DNA of 64,000 nucleotides from CAKZLS01 sp963771545 (GCA_963771545.1 CAVYTX010000005.1:372001-436000), one strand, 5' to 3'; positions 53,300 through 63,951 are shown, counted from the stretch's first letter. The notes: a model not told the origin generated them from the sequence alone. Program-made: numbers and translations.

Positions 53300-54154
53300 A
53301 GTCGTCTCGCGAGTGCGCTGGATGTTGCTGCAAGCTGCCCCGGTGGGTAAAGCTTGGCGGCCAGAACAAGCTCCCTCAAGGCTCTCGTCTTCAGCCACGT
53401 CGTTTTACCCCTGAGACCTTTCTCACACCACACCATTTTGATCCTTGACAGCCGCACATCGCAAGATATAGATAAACGCGACGATTCGCATTGCGCCTTC
53501 CAGGGCAGGCGGACGTGAACGCTCCCCAGCAAACCCAGTGTCTCCACGCGGCGGTGAGCCGGCCACGATGATCGCTCGCGGCACTTTTGCGCGGGCAATG
53601 GTCCGCGCCGAAAAAACGCGCTTCCACATTTTGTGCTCTTGACACGGTTGCGTGGCAACATGTAGTGTTTGCATCGAATTCGGGACGAACGGCTCGGTGA
53701 GCGGGCGATACAAGCAGAGGTGGCAAGACGGCATGGTTTAGGGCTTGGAAACGGCAGGCGGAGGGAACACAAACTGTTCTCTGAAGCCTGCAACCCATTG
53801 ATATCGTTGGTTCCTTCTGGGCATACAACCTATGCTGGCGGCGGTGGCCCGAAAAAGCCCTAGCGCCAGACACGTTTTTTGGGAAGCCACCCGATCCAGA
53901 AGCCACCGTCCGGTGGCTTTTTTCGTTTCCAGATCAGCGCCTTAGGCTGGACTCCGGCGTGGATCCCAGGTGGATCCCGGAGTCCAGTTCGGAATCCAGA
54001 AGCCAGGATCCAGCCGCAGGTGAGTTGGTCTTTGGCCCGCGGCGTCGGTCTTGGAAGCCGGGCTCGATCCAGGCGGCGCACATGGCCGCAACGCGACGTC
54101 GGCATCCGAGCGTCTCCAGGGTCACCCGGCCGGTTCCAATGCCATGCGGGTCGA
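53300..54154. other. Gene-free stretch before the prophage, with a terminator-like hairpin
   Basis: About 850 bases without a credible gene on either strand. AGCCACC (53901-53907) and GGTGGCT (53912-53918) form a stem followed by TTTTTT at 53918-53923, a strong plus-strand terminator whose gene is not evident. CCAGGTGGATCCCGG-type short repeats occur at 53955-54000. No attachment site was recognised. Confidence 0.45.
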
Positions 54155-55283
54155 CTATTTCGGATTGCCGAACAGCTCGTTGATCCGCTTGGACTGCAGC
54201 CGCCATTCGTCGGTGGCCATGAAGCGTTCGGTCTCGGCGAGCATGCCGGGGATGGCGCTGCAGTCGTCCATCGAGAACGTCTGTTCGAGCTGCGGATTGA
54301 CGCGGATGTAGTTGTCCGTGCCGAGCATGAGCCGCGAGGTGAAGTCGTTGATCTGGCTCGTGCCGTCGAACACGGTCGAGACCAGCGGGAAGGCGGGTGC
54401 GCCGTCGTCCTGGCGCGGGCGCAGCCAGCCGAGGACGCCGTAGGGAAAGCGCGCGTCGGGCGGCGGATAGCTGTTCGCCGAGAAGCCAGTCCCGATCGAC
54501 AGCACATAGACCCGCGACAGCGGGACGCTCTCGGTGATCCGGGAGCCGATCAGCGCGGCCAACGCCGCGGTGCTCGGGTTGTTGGCGAACACGCCGCCGT
54601 CGATGAAGGCGTTGCCGCCCGGCACGCCCGGCACGTCGTGGGCGGGGAAATAGACCGGCGCCGCGGCACTGGCCATGATCGCGTCGATGACCTTGGTGTC
54701 CGGAAAGCCGGGCATCCAGTCAATGTTCGGGAGGTTGTTGAACAGGCGTGCCCGCCATTCCTTCGTCCCGGAAGGCGTGACGGCTGCTGAGCTGGAAGCT
54801 CGGCGCGACGACGCGCTTGTTCCGCTGGGTCCACACTTCCGACAGCGTGATGTCGGGGACGTACTGGGTGAGGAGCTGGCGAAGCCCCTGGCCCCGATAT
54901 TTCGGGAACAACAGTAGCGGGGCCAGCTCGCGCAGTCGCGCGGCGAGAGCCGGGTCCGATTCCTGCGCCGTTGCTTCCAGCGCGTCGCGCGTCGCTTGCA
55001 GTCCGCTCTCGGCATCCTGGCTCAGCCGGTCGCGGTCCGCTTGCGGCAGATAGGGCTGGAAGATCTGCGAGCAGGCCTGCTCGGAGCTGTAGAGATCGAA
55101 GATCGTGTCGATAGAAACCCCGCTGGCGAGACCGAGCGCGATGATGCTGCCGGTGGAGGTCCCGGCGAACAGGTCGATGTTGTCGAGGACGCTCCTGTCC
55201 AAGCTCTGCAGGAGCTTCGCGGTGATCACCCCGAAAATGCCGCCGCCGTCGCACGCCAGAATTCTGTAGCTCGTCCCGGTCAT
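54155..55283 (-). pseudogene. Patatin-like phospholipase, frameshifted
   Basis: From ATG 55283 (GGGAGAG upstream) the protein reads SYRILACDGGGIFGVITAKLLQ with the oxyanion DGGG loop, then FAGTSTGSIIA with the nucleophile Ser in GTSTG. The frame changes near 54780 after SFQLSS. The next frame carries LFNNLPNIDWMPGFPDTKVIDAIM and FIDGGVFANNPSTAAL, the catalytic Asp in DGG. Together it is a complete patatin domain of about 375 residues, as in CapV-type effectors. No cyclase or other CBASS component is nearby, and it sits at the edge of the prophage. Confidence 0.75.
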
Positions 55284-55439
55284 CGACTCGCTCTCCCTTT
55301 TCGCCCCGCTGGCGATTGTACGCTTCCGCCCTGATCGCGAACACCAGCATGCACGTCGGCGCGATGACTTCAGCTTGCGCGGTGGCAGAGGGATCCTCTG
55401 TTCCGGCGCGACTGCCGGTCTCAAAGAAAGGCAAGTCCG

Positions 55440-56706
55440 ATGACCTCGCTCCCTTTCCTGCCCGAGCAGATCGAGCAATGGCCGATCGCGCGGCTGAAGC
55501 CGTATGCGAAGAACGCCCGCACGCACTCGGATGACCAGATCGCCAGGATCGCGGCGTCGCTGATCGAGTACGGCTGGACGGCGCCGGTGATGGTCAGCGA
55601 CGAGGACGAGATCGTCGCCGGCCACGGCCGGCTGCTGGCCGCGCAGTACCTGGGGCTGAGCTGAGGTCCCGGTCATCCGTCTCGGGCACCTGACACCGGA
55701 GCAGGTCCGCGCCTACCGGATCGCCGATAACCGGCTCTCCGAGCTGTCCGGCTGGGACGACGAGCTGCTCGCCGCCGAGCTGCACGCGCTCAACGCCGCC
55801 GGCTTCGATCTCGATCTCACCGGCTTCGAGGGCGAGGACCTGGACCGGCTGCTGGCGCCGCTCGACGAGGGCGACGGCCTCGCCGGCGAGGACGTCATTC
55901 CCGAGCCGCCGGCGAACCCGGTGTCGCGCCCGGGTGATCTGTGGCTCTTGGCGAGCATCGCCTGCTGTGCGGCGACAGCACCAAGACAACCGACGTCGAG
56001 CGCTTGCTCGGCGGTGCCCATCCTCACCTGATGGTCACCGATCAACCGTACGGGGTGAGCTATGACCCGGCCTGGCGGAACGAAGCAGGCGTGTCGGCGA
56101 CCAGCCGCACCGGCACAGTGCGCAACGATGATCGTGCTGATTGGCGCGAAGCGTGGGCGCTGTTCCCGGGCGACGTCGCCTACGTCTGGCACGCCGGCAT
56201 TCACGGCCGTACCGTCGCCGACAGCCTGGAGGTTTGCGGCTTCGCGCATCCGGGCGCAGCTGATCTGGGTGAAGACCCGGTTCGTGCTCAGCCGCGGCCA
56301 TTACCACTGGCAGCACGAACCCTGTTTCTATGCCGTTCGCAATGGCGGCGAGTCCCGCTGGCAGGGTGCGCGCGATCAGTCGACCGTCTGGCAGATCGCA
56401 AGCCGCGGCGATGATGATGACGCCACCGTGCATGGCACGCAGAAGCCGGTCGAATGCATGCTGCGGCCGATCCTCAACAACAGCGCTCGCGGCGATGCGG
56501 TGTACGAGCCGTTCGCTGGCAGCGGCACCACGATCATCGCCGCCGAGAAGTCCGGCCGCCGCTGCTTCGGCATGGAGATCGAGCCGCGCTACTGCGACGT
56601 GACCGTCGAACGCTGGCAGAAGTTCACCGGCAAGCGGGCGACGCTCGACGGCGACGGCCGGACGTTCGACGAGGTCGTCGATGAACGGACGGCAAAGGCG
56701 TGGTGA
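55440..56706 (+). pseudogene. ParB-domain/DNA methyltransferase of the prophage, copy 1, with three frameshifts
   Basis: The first frame is a ParB-like domain, IEQWPIARLKPYAKNARTHSDDQIARI and IVAGHGRLLAAQYLGL. After a shift near 55660 the text continues EVPVIRLGHLTPEQVRAYRIADNRL. After a second near 55940 it becomes GEHRLLCGDSTKTTDVERLL, the start of an N4/N6 DNA methyltransferase with DQPYGVSYDP (a DPPY variant), and after a third near 56253 it continues through LIWVKTRFVLSRGHYHWQHEP to FAGSGTTIIAAEKSGR. Intact prophage versions of this fusion methylate DNA. This copy is broken; copy 2 follows at 57304. Confidence 0.75.
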
Positions 56707-56708
56707 TG
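55981..56708. repeat. Direct repeat, copy 1 (about 728 bases)
   Basis: From AAGACAACCGACGTCGAGCG to GTGGTGATGG this region reappears at 57305-58031 with scattered differences. It covers the methyltransferase domain. The two copies flank an IS256-type fragment. Confidence 0.85.
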
Positions 56709-57303
56709 GGAGACTGTCAGGATTTCCGTGTAAGGGCCGGTTTTCATCACGCCAAGACAAACCGGTCTTCAAAGAGGATGGCGAGCTGGGTCTTGGCCAT
56801 GCTCCATTCGCGCGGGGGCATTTTCCAGTCTTTCGCCGCCAGGTTCAACACCAGGAAGAGGAGCTTGAGCGCGCTCTCGTCGGTGGGAAAGTGCCCCCGC
56901 GTTCTGGCCGCCCGGCGCAGCTTGGCATTCAAGCTTTCGATAGAATTGGTGGTGTAAATGATCCGGCGGACATCGTCGGGAAAAGCGAAGAACGGGATTA
57001 CCTGCGACCAGTTCCGTCGCCAGGATGGGGCGATCGCCGGGTATTTCCGGCCCCACGGGCCGTCAGCGAAGTCTTCAAGGGCAGCCTTTCCTGGCATCGG
57101 GGTTCATGGCCTTGTAGATTTGCTTCAGCGCCGCGGCAACCGCCTTGCGGTCCTTGTACGACACGAAGGCCAGCGAATGGCGGATCAGATGGACGACACA
57201 GGTCTGCACCTGGGCCCGCGGAAAGTTCGCTGTAATTCCGCCTCCGCAAAGCCCATCAGGCCGTGACAATGCGATCAGAACGTCCCGTGCGGATGTCTCT
57301 TCA
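56708..57303 (-). pseudogene. IS256-family (mutator-type) transposase fragment
   Basis: The minus strand reads TCVVHLIRHSLAFVSYKDRKAVAAALKQIYKAMNPDA in one frame, then GKAALEDFADGPWGRKYPAIAPSWRRNW and IIYTTNSIESLNAKLRRAARTRGHFPTDESALKL in another, the C-terminal half of an IS256 transposase. The 5' part is missing and several frame changes are present. GGAGACTGTCAGGATTTCCG at 56708-56727 resembles an IS256-type terminal repeat. It separates the two methyltransferase copies. Confidence 0.8.
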
Positions 57304-58029
57304 GCCAAGACAACCGACGTCGAGCGCTTGCTCGGCGGTGCCCATCCTCACCTGATGGTCACCGATCAACCGTACGGGGTGAGCTATGACCCGGCCTGGC
57401 GGAACGAAGCAGGCGTGTCGGCGACCAGCCGCACCGGCACAGTGCGCAACGATGATCGTTGTGATTGGCGCGAAGCGTGGGCGCTGTTCCCGGGCGACGT
57501 CGCCTACGTCTGGCACGCCGGCATTCACGGCCGTACGGTCGCCGACAGCCTGGAGGTTTGCGGCTTCGGCATCCGGGCGCAGCTGATCTGGGTAAAGAAC
57601 CGCTTCGTGCTCAGCCGCGGCCATTACCACTGGCAGCACGAACCCTGCTTCTATGCCGTTCACCGTGGCGGCGAGTCCCGCTGGCAGGGTGCCCGCGATC
57701 AGTCAACCGTCTGGCAGATCGCAAGCCGCGGCGATGATGATGACGCCACCGTGCATGGCACGCAGAAGCCGATCGAATGCATGCTGCGGCCGATCCTCAA
57801 CAACAGTGCCCGTGGCGGTGCGGTGTACGAGCCGTTCGCTGGCAGCGGCACCACCATCATCGCCGCCGAGAAGTCCGGCCGCCGCTGCTTCGGCATGGAG
57901 ATCGAGCCGCGCTACTGCGACGTGACCGTCGAACGCTGGCAGAAGTTCAGCGGCAAGCAGGTCACGCTCAACGGCGACGGCCGGTCGTTCGCCGAGGTCG
58001 TCGATGAGCGGACGGCAAAGGCGTGGTGA
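57304..58029 (+). pseudogene. DNA methyltransferase domain of the prophage, copy 2, without its ParB part
   Basis: Here the methyltransferase part is in one intact frame: TTDVERLLGGAHPHLMVTDQPYGVSYD, LEVCGFGIRAQLIWVKNRFVLS, HGTQKPIECMLRPIL, FAGSGTTIIAAEKSGRRCFGMEIEPRYCDV. The upstream ParB-like domain is replaced by transposase sequence, so the N-terminus is lost; the frame is open across the junction. The stop overlaps an ATG at 58029. Confidence 0.8.
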
Positions 58030-58031
58030 TG
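57305..58031. repeat. Direct repeat, copy 2 (about 728 bases)
   Basis: Matches 55981-56708. It differs by point changes and by one base less in the TTCGGCATCCGGG segment, the place where copy 1 has its third frameshift. Confidence 0.85.
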
Positions 58032-58268
58032 GAGGCCGGCCGGATCTCACCGGCCGGTGCAGCCACCGACGTCGCCATCACCTGCGGACTGCTGCTCGGC
58101 GTTCGGATCGCGCTGTTCCCGCTCGTCGGGCTCAACGCCGCACTGGCCCATGGGCTGGCCACGGTGCTCAGGATCATTGCCACGTGCGCGAACTGGTTGA
58201 CGGCGTGGTGCGGTTGGGAGTGGGCCGACCGTTCCCGGTGTGCGACCCGGAGCCGATCCATGACGTGA
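58029..58268 (+). CDS. Small prophage protein of unknown function, probably membrane-associated
   Basis: A 79-residue protein whose ATG overlaps the methyltransferase stop (TGATG). VAITCGLLLGVRIALFPLVGL and HGLATVLRIIATCANWLTAW are two hydrophobic stretches, with an Arg/Ser-rich end. No family recognised. Small size and the damaged neighbourhood make it uncertain. Confidence 0.4.
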   Translation: MEAGRISPAGAATDVAITCGLLLGVRIALFPLVGLNAALAHGLATVLRIIATCANWLTAWCGWEWADRSRCATRSRSMT

Positions 58269-58401
58269 CCCGCGCGGGGCGCTCATACGCGCGGATTGCA
58301 GCGAGCAGAAGATCGGATCAGACTCTTCCGTCCGGGCCGGCTCCAGTCGGACCACCGAAGCCGCGAGAAGCGGACGGACCCGGACCGGGAGGAGGTTGAT
58401 C

Positions 58402-58749
58402 ATGGCGTACTATCTTTACCGGTGGACCTACAAGGACCCCGCCATTCAGGCGATGCGCGAGATCCCGCAGGACCGGCCGGCGCAACTGCGCAAGGCGGTC
58501 GAGGCGTTTGACGGCAAGCTGCACCAGTTCTTCTACGCGCTGGGCGATATCGACGGCGTCGCCATCGTCGAGTTTCCTGACAACGAGAGCTGTGTCGCCT
58601 GCAGCTTGACCTTGACGGGCGCTGGCGGAACGACAACGCTCGCGACCACCGTCCTTCTTTCGCCGGAAGATGGGTATCGAGCGATGCAGAAAGCGAACGC
58701 AACGACCACCGGCTACAGGGCGCCCGTCGGTTACTCGAGCCACGGCTAG
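58402..58749 (+). CDS. GYD domain-containing protein
   Basis: A 115-residue single-domain protein. It starts MAYYLYRWTYKDPAIQAM, then VEAFDGKLHQFFYALGDIDGVAIVEFPDNESC, the ferredoxin-like alpha/beta pattern of the GYD family, and ends with TTVLLSPEDGYRAMQKA. GGAGG precedes the ATG. Such proteins are often found alone with no known reaction. It looks intact and is not a usual phage gene, so it may be cargo. Confidence 0.7.
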   Translation: MAYYLYRWTYKDPAIQAMREIPQDRPAQLRKAVEAFDGKLHQFFYALGDIDGVAIVEFPDNESCVACSLTLTGAGGTTTLATTVLLSPEDGYRAMQKANATTTGYRAPVGYSSHG

Positions 58750-58851
58750 CAGGTCAACGGGAAGCCTCGCGGTCGACGAGACGACGGGGATTGATGGTTT
58801 GATGGACACGAGAACCGCCGCCGAGCCGTGGCGCGGCGGCGGCGTGAGGAC

Positions 58852-59406
58852 TCAGTCCTCGATCCGGTAGACGCGGGCCGCGCCCTCGCTCTTCTCGGAG
58901 GCGATGGTCAGCCCGAGCTTCTTCTTGAGCGCGCCCGCGATGGCGCCGCGGACGGTATGGCGGGCCCAACCCATCGCCTCGGCGATCTGCTCGATGGTGG
59001 CGCCCTCGGGCCGCTTCAGCATGGCGATCATCCGCGCCTGCTTGCTGTCCGGCCGAGCTGCCGCCGCGACGCCGTGGTGCGACGGCGAGCGGCCCGGCGT
59101 TGGGCATGATGGAGGCTTCGGCCGGCTCGTTGCCGGCGGCCGGGGCGGCGGTCGGCTCGGTGAAGATGCTGGTGGGTCCGCATCCGTCGTCGCGCAGCTC
59201 GGCCCGCCACTCGGCGGCGCTCAGCCGGCCGCTGAGCAGCCCGTCGGCGGCATCGAAGACGTCGTCGCAGTCGAGGCCGAGCCGGCGGCGGCGCGCTCGA
59301 TCGCCTTGATCGCGTTGCGCTTGGTGTTGGGGTTGCGGCGTTCGCCTTCCAAAGCGCTCAGGATCTGCGCCAGGCTGGAGAGGCTGTAGGAATAATCTGT
59401 GGTCAT
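58852..59406 (-). pseudogene. DUF3489-domain phage protein, two frame changes
   Basis: From ATG 59406 (AAAGGA upstream) the protein reads YSYSLSSLAQILSALEGERRN and KAIERAAA. After one shift it continues LGLDCDDVFDAADGLLSGRLSAAEWRAELRDD, and after another ends DSKQARMIAMLKRPEGATIEQIAEAMGWARHTVRGAIAGALKKKLG, the DUF3489 helix-turn-helix domain. Proteins of this type sit before the packaging genes of many alphaproteobacterial prophages. The separate pieces may originally be one or two genes. Confidence 0.55.
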
Positions 59407-59656
59407 CGGTGGCGTCCTTTCATCGGCGCCACGGGATGCGGCGCCTGCTACGCCGCTCGAGCCCCGACGGCCGGTGGCGGTCGGGGCTGATGAAGAAACG
59501 CTTTCGCCGAGCCCATAAGGGCTCAAGCCGAACGCGTGCATCAACTCTAGTGTGTTGTTTCAAAATGGCTTTATCGCGCGCGCCCGGATCATCTTGTGAT
59601 CATCGCGGTAAGCGATGACCGGGCGCCGAAGACCCAACTTTCGGGGCCGCGCCGGG

Positions 59657-60209
59657 ATGAGCGAGCGCGCGTACGCGGCGCACGCCGGCATCTCGCGCGG
59701 CGCGGTACAGAAAGCGCGGGCCTCGGGCCGGCTGGTGCAGCACGCCGACGGCTCGATCGACGCCGCCGCCAGCGACGCGCGCCGGGCGCAGGCGACGGAT
59801 CCGGCGATGCAGCGCGGCCGGCATCAGCCGTCGTTGCGGCCGGTGCCGGACGCCGCCGTCGGCGCGGTGTCGGAGACGCTGCGCGCCCACGGCCTGCCGG
59901 CGCCACAGGCGGGCGGCGGGATGACCTACTCTGCAGGCGCGCACCGCCAACGAGGTGCTGAAGGCGCAGGAGCGCAAGATGCGGCTGCAGAAGCTGAGCG
60001 GCGAGCTGGTCGACCGGGCGCGCGCCACGGCGCTGGTGTTCCGCCTGGCCCGGCAGGAGCGGGACGCCTGGACCGGCTGGCCGGCGCGGGTGGCGGCGAT
60101 GATGGCGGCCGATCTCGGCATCGGTGCGCATGCCCTGCAGACCGTTCTGGAGGCGCATGTCCGGCAGCACCTGGGAGAGCTGGCGGATCTCCGCGCCGAG
60201 TTCCGTTGA
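59657..60209 (+). pseudogene. Phage terminase small subunit, frameshifted
   Basis: The first frame begins MSERAYAAHAGISRGAVQKA, a DNA-binding helix-turn-helix, and runs to GGMTY near 59930. The next frame gives LQARTANEVLKAQERKMRLQKLSGELVDRARATALVFRLARQERDAW, typical of the small terminase subunit. A single extra base explains the change. It is followed by the large subunit. Confidence 0.7.
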
Positions 60210-60225
60210 CGGCGCAGGCCAACTT

Positions 60226-62255
60226 GTGGACGACGGTCCACAAGTTCCGCTGGCCTTCGATGGTGCCGAGGATCTGCTGCGGGCCTGGACGGCCGGGCTC
60301 ACCCCCGATCCCGCCCTCACCGTCTCGGCATGGGCCGACAAGCACCGGATCCTGAGCCCGCGCGGTGCCTCCGAGGCCGGACCGTGGCGGACCAGTCGCG
60401 ACGCCCTACCTGCAAGAGCTGATGGACGCGCTCAGTCCTCGCCATCCGGCGCAGCGGGTGGTGTTCATGAAGGGCAGCCAGCTTGGAGCGTCCGAGAGCG
60501 GCTGCAACTGGATCGGCTACGTGATCCACCACGCGCCGGGGCCGATGCTGGCGGTGCAGCCGTCGGTCGAGCTGGCCAAGCGCTTCTCGCAGCAGCGCAT
60601 CGATCCGCTGATCGAGGAGAGCCCCTCGTTGCGCGCGAAGGTGGCGCCGGCGCGGTCGCGGGACTCCGGCAACACGGTGCTGTCGAAGGAGTTCCCGGGC
60701 GGCATCCTGGTGCTGACCGGCGCGAACTCCGCCGTCGGCCTGCGCTCGATGCCGGTGCGCTACCTGTTCCTCGACGAGGTCGACGCCTATCCGCCATCGG
60801 CCGACGACGAGGGCGATCCGGTGACGCTGGCCGAGGCGCGGACGCGGACGTTCTCGTGGCGGCGCAAGGTGTTCCTGGCCTCGACACCGACGATCAAGGG
60901 GCTGTCGCGGATCGAGCGGGAATACGAGGCCTCCGACCGGCGGCGCTTCTTCGTGCCCTGTCCGCACTGCGGACACCCCCAACACCTGATGTTCGAACGG
61001 CTGCGCTGGCAGAAGGGCCAGCCGGAGACGGCGGCCTACGTCTGCGAGGGATGCGAGCAGCCGATCGCCGAGCACCACAAGACCCAGATGCTAGCCGAGG
61101 GCGAATGGCGTCCGATGGCCGTTTCCGTCGATCCGCTGTCGATCGGCTTTCACCTTTCCAGCCTCTACTCACCCGTGGGCTGGCTGTCGTGGGAGCGGAT
61201 CGCCCGGGAGTGGGAGGCCTGCCAGTCATCCGACGAGGCCGAAGCGGAGCTTCATCAACACCGTGCTGGGCGAGACCTGGGCCGAGACCGGCGAGGCGCC
61301 CGACTGGCAGCGTCTCTACGAGCGCCGCGAGGACGTTCCGCCGCGGCACGGTGCCGCAAGGCGGGCTGTTTCTCACCGCCGGCGCCGACGTGCAGAAGGA
61401 CCGGATCGAGGTCTCGATCTGGGCCTGGGGGCGGGGGCTGGAGAGCTGGCTCGTCGACCACGTCGTGATTGAGGGCGGTCCCGGCGACGCGGCGACGTGG
61501 ACGCAGCTGTCGGGCCTGCTCGGCGAGACGTGGCCGCACGCCGGGCGGCCGGCGGCTGGCGACTCGCCAAGCTTGCCATCGACACCGGCTACGAGGCGCC
61601 GGCGGTCTATGCCTGGGCGCGGCGCGCGGGCGCCGCACAGGTCATCGCGGTCAAGGGCGTCGACGGCTTCAATCGGGCCGCGCCCGGTGACGCGGGCCGA
61701 CGTATGTCGATGCCACCGAGGCGGGGCGAAAGATCCGCCGCGGCGCGCGGCTGTGGACGGTGGCGGTCGCCACCTTCAAGAGCGAGACCTACCGGTTCCT
61801 GCGCTCGGGCGGCCGACCGGCGGAAGAACGTGCGGAACGGCTATCCCGCAGGCTTCGTCCATCTGCCGCGCGGGGTCGAGGTCGAGTGGGTCAAGCAGCT
61901 CGCCGCCGAGCAGCTGGTCACGGTGAAGACCCGGCGCGGGTTTACCCGGCTCGAATGGCAGAAGCTCAGGGAACGCAACGAGGCGCTGGACTGCCGGGTC
62001 TATGCCCGCGCCGCCGCCTGGATCGCCGGCCTCGACCGCTGGCCGGAGCGCCGCTGGCGGGACCTGGAGAGCCAGCTCGGCGTCGAGGCGACACAGTGCC
62101 CCGTCCGCGGCGCCGGGCCGGCGCGGTCCGGCTTCATCGGCAGATCCGGACAGCCGGTCACGAGCGACGAACGGATCCGGCGGCCGCGGCTCCGCATGGC
62201 TCCCTCAGCGCCGGCGGACCTGGCTGAGCCGGCGTTGACCCGGAGATCGCGATGA
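60226..62255 (+). pseudogene. Phage terminase large subunit, GpA type, multiply frameshifted
   Basis: The pieces in order are LLRAWTAGLTPDPALTVSAWADKHRIL; then YLQELMDALSPRHPAQRVVFMKGSQLGASES with the P-loop-like region, RYLFLDEVDAYP as the Walker B-type motif and FLASTPTIKG; then LGETWAETGEAPDWQRLYERRE; then LTAGADVQKDRIEVSIWAWGRG and the nuclease part KLAIDTGYEAPAVYAWARR; and last VEWVKQLAAEQLVTVKTRRGF to the end. At least five frame changes separate them, so no working protein can be made. The GTG at 60226 is the assumed start; the stop overlaps the next gene (ATGA). Confidence 0.8.
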
Positions 62256-62455
62256 ACTGGACGCAAGCCGAGCTGGATGCGCTCAAGCGCGCCTACGCCT
62301 CCGGCACGCTCAGGGTCTCCTACGACGGCAAGACGGTGGAATACGCCGCCGAGGCCGATCTCATCCGCCGGATCCGCACCATCGAGGCGGAGATGGCCAC
62401 CGCGGCCGGTGCGGCGCGGCCGAGCCGCAGCCTGGCCCGCTTCCGCAAGGGATGA
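62252..62455 (+). CDS. gpW-like phage head-tail joining protein
   Basis: A 67-residue protein, MNWTQAELDALKRAYASGTL then YDGKTVEYAAEADLIRRIRTIEAEM, the gpW family that closes the portal before tails attach. It sits where gpW belongs, between terminase and portal, overlapping both by 4 bases. Confidence 0.85.
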   Translation: MNWTQAELDALKRAYASGTLRVSYDGKTVEYAAEADLIRRIRTIEAEMATAAGAARPSRSLARFRKG

Positions 62456-63951
62456 TCGCAGCGGTGAACCTGCTCGACCGCGCCGTCGGCTGGCTGGCGC
62501 CGCAAGCCGGGCTGCGCCGCGCCCGCCGGCGGGCGGCGATGGCAATGCTGGCCCGGGCTTACGAGGGCGCGACGCTCGGTCGGCGGACCGAGGGCTGGAT
62601 CGCCGCCGGGACCAGCGCCAACGCCGAGATCGGCGGCGCGATGCATCGTCTCCGCGAGCGCTCGCGCGACCTGGTGCGCAACAACGCCTACGCGGCGAAG
62701 GCGGTGCAAGCCGTCGTCAGCAATCTCGTCGGCACCGGCATCCTGCCGCGGGCGCGCTCGGGCGACAGCGCTCTCAATGAAACGACGGACAAGCTCTGGT
62801 CCCGGTTCGCCGAGAGCTGCGATGCCGATGGCCTCACCGACTTCTCCGGGCTGCAGGCGCTGGTCGTCCGCGCCATGGTCGAAAGCGGCGAGTGCCTGGT
62901 CCGCATCCGCGCCCGGCGACGGGAGGACGGGCTGCCACTACCGCTGCAGCTGCAGCTGCTCGAGCCCGATCACCTGGACGCGGGCAAGACCGGCGATCTG
63001 CCGGACGGCGGCTTCGTCGTCCAGGGGGTCGAGTTCGATCCGCTCGGCCGCCGGCGGGCCTACTGGCTCTATCCCGTTCACCCGGGGGAAGTGGCGATGG
63101 TCCGCCGCGCCTCGCTCGCGAGCCAACCGGTGCCGGCGTCCTCGGTGCTGCACCTGTTCGATCGCCTGCGCCCGGGCCAGGTCCGCGGCGCGCCGTGGTT
63201 TGCAGCCGTCATCTTGAAGCTGCGCGATCTCGACGACTACGACGACGCCGAGCTGGTCAGAAAGAAGATCGAGGCCTGCTTCGCCGCCTTCGTCACCGGC
63301 GCCGACGACGAGGAGACGCTGGGCGCGAGTGCCGCCGACGCCGAGGGCCGGCGGATCGAGAGCTTCGAGCCCGGGATGATCGAGTACCTGGCCCCGGGCA
63401 AGGACGTGAAGTTCGCGACCCCCGCCCACGCCGGCGGTTACGGCGAGTACATGCGGGTCCAGCTCCACGCCATCGCCGCCGGCGTCGGGCTCACCTACGA
63501 GCTTCTCACCGGCGATCTCAGCCAGGTCAACTACTCCTCGATCCGCGCCGGCCTGCTCGAGTTCCGCCGGCGGATGGAGGCGCTGCAATGGCAGCTGCTG
63601 GTGCCGGGGCTGTGCCGGCCGGTGTGGCAGCGGTTCGTCGCAACGAGCCAGGCCATCGGCGCCCTGCCGGATGGCGTGATCGACGCCGAGTGGACCGCGC
63701 CCCGGTTCGAGGCCGTCGATCCGTTGAAGGACATCCAGGCCGACATCCTCGCCGTGCGCGCCGGGCTGATGACCCTGAAGGAGGCGATCGCCCGCCAGGG
63801 CTACGACCCGGCGCAGGTGCTGGCCGAGATCGGCGAGACCAACGCCGCGCTCGATGACCTCGGCATCGTCCTCGACACCGATCCGCGCAAAGCGACCAAG
63901 ACCGGCGCGGCGAAGCCGATGGAAGAGACGCCGAGTGCGGTCAGCGACTGA
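62452..63951 (+). CDS. Phage portal protein, lambda family
   Basis: A 499-residue protein intact from ATG 62452. RSRDLVRNNAYAAKAVQAVVSNLVGTGI and DFSGLQALVVRAMVESGECLVRIR are the lambda-family portal blocks. IEYLAPGKDVKFATPAHAGGYGEYMRVQLHAIAAGVGLTYELLTGDLSQVNYSSIRAGLLEF is the strongly conserved wing-stem region. The portal forms the dodecamer through which DNA enters the capsid. It overlaps gpW by 4 bases. The window ends 49 bases later, where a capsid protease would be expected. Confidence 0.93.
   Translation: MIAAVNLLDRAVGWLAPQAGLRRARRRAAMAMLARAYEGATLGRRTEGWIAAGTSANAEIGGAMHRLRERSRDLVRNNAYAAKAVQAVVSNLVGTGILPRARSGDSALNETTDKLWSRFAESCDADGLTDFSGLQALVVRAMVESGECLVRIRARRREDGLPLPLQLQLLEPDHLDAGKTGDLPDGGFVVQGVEFDPLGRRRAYWLYPVHPGEVAMVRRASLASQPVPASSVLHLFDRLRPGQVRGAPWFAAVILKLRDLDDYDDAELVRKKIEACFAAFVTGADDEETLGASAADAEGRRIESFEPGMIEYLAPGKDVKFATPAHAGGYGEYMRVQLHAIAAGVGLTYELLTGDLSQVNYSSIRAGLLEFRRRMEALQWQLLVPGLCRPVWQRFVATSQAIGALPDGVIDAEWTAPRFEAVDPLKDIQADILAVRAGLMTLKEAIARQGYDPAQVLAEIGETNAALDDLGIVLDTDPRKATKTGAAKPMEETPSAVSD

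Noticed and set aside
53391..53906. 171-residue minus-strand frame before the prophage
   Set aside because: No ribosome site, no recognisable domain, and composition unlike neighbouring genes.
53800..53925. tRNA or tmRNA gene as prophage attachment site
   Set aside because: The hairpin before 53920 looks like a terminator, but no cloverleaf or CCA end could be traced upstream.
54155..55283. CBASS system
   Set aside because: Only a patatin-type gene is present; no CD-NTase, Cap2 or Cap3 gene is near.
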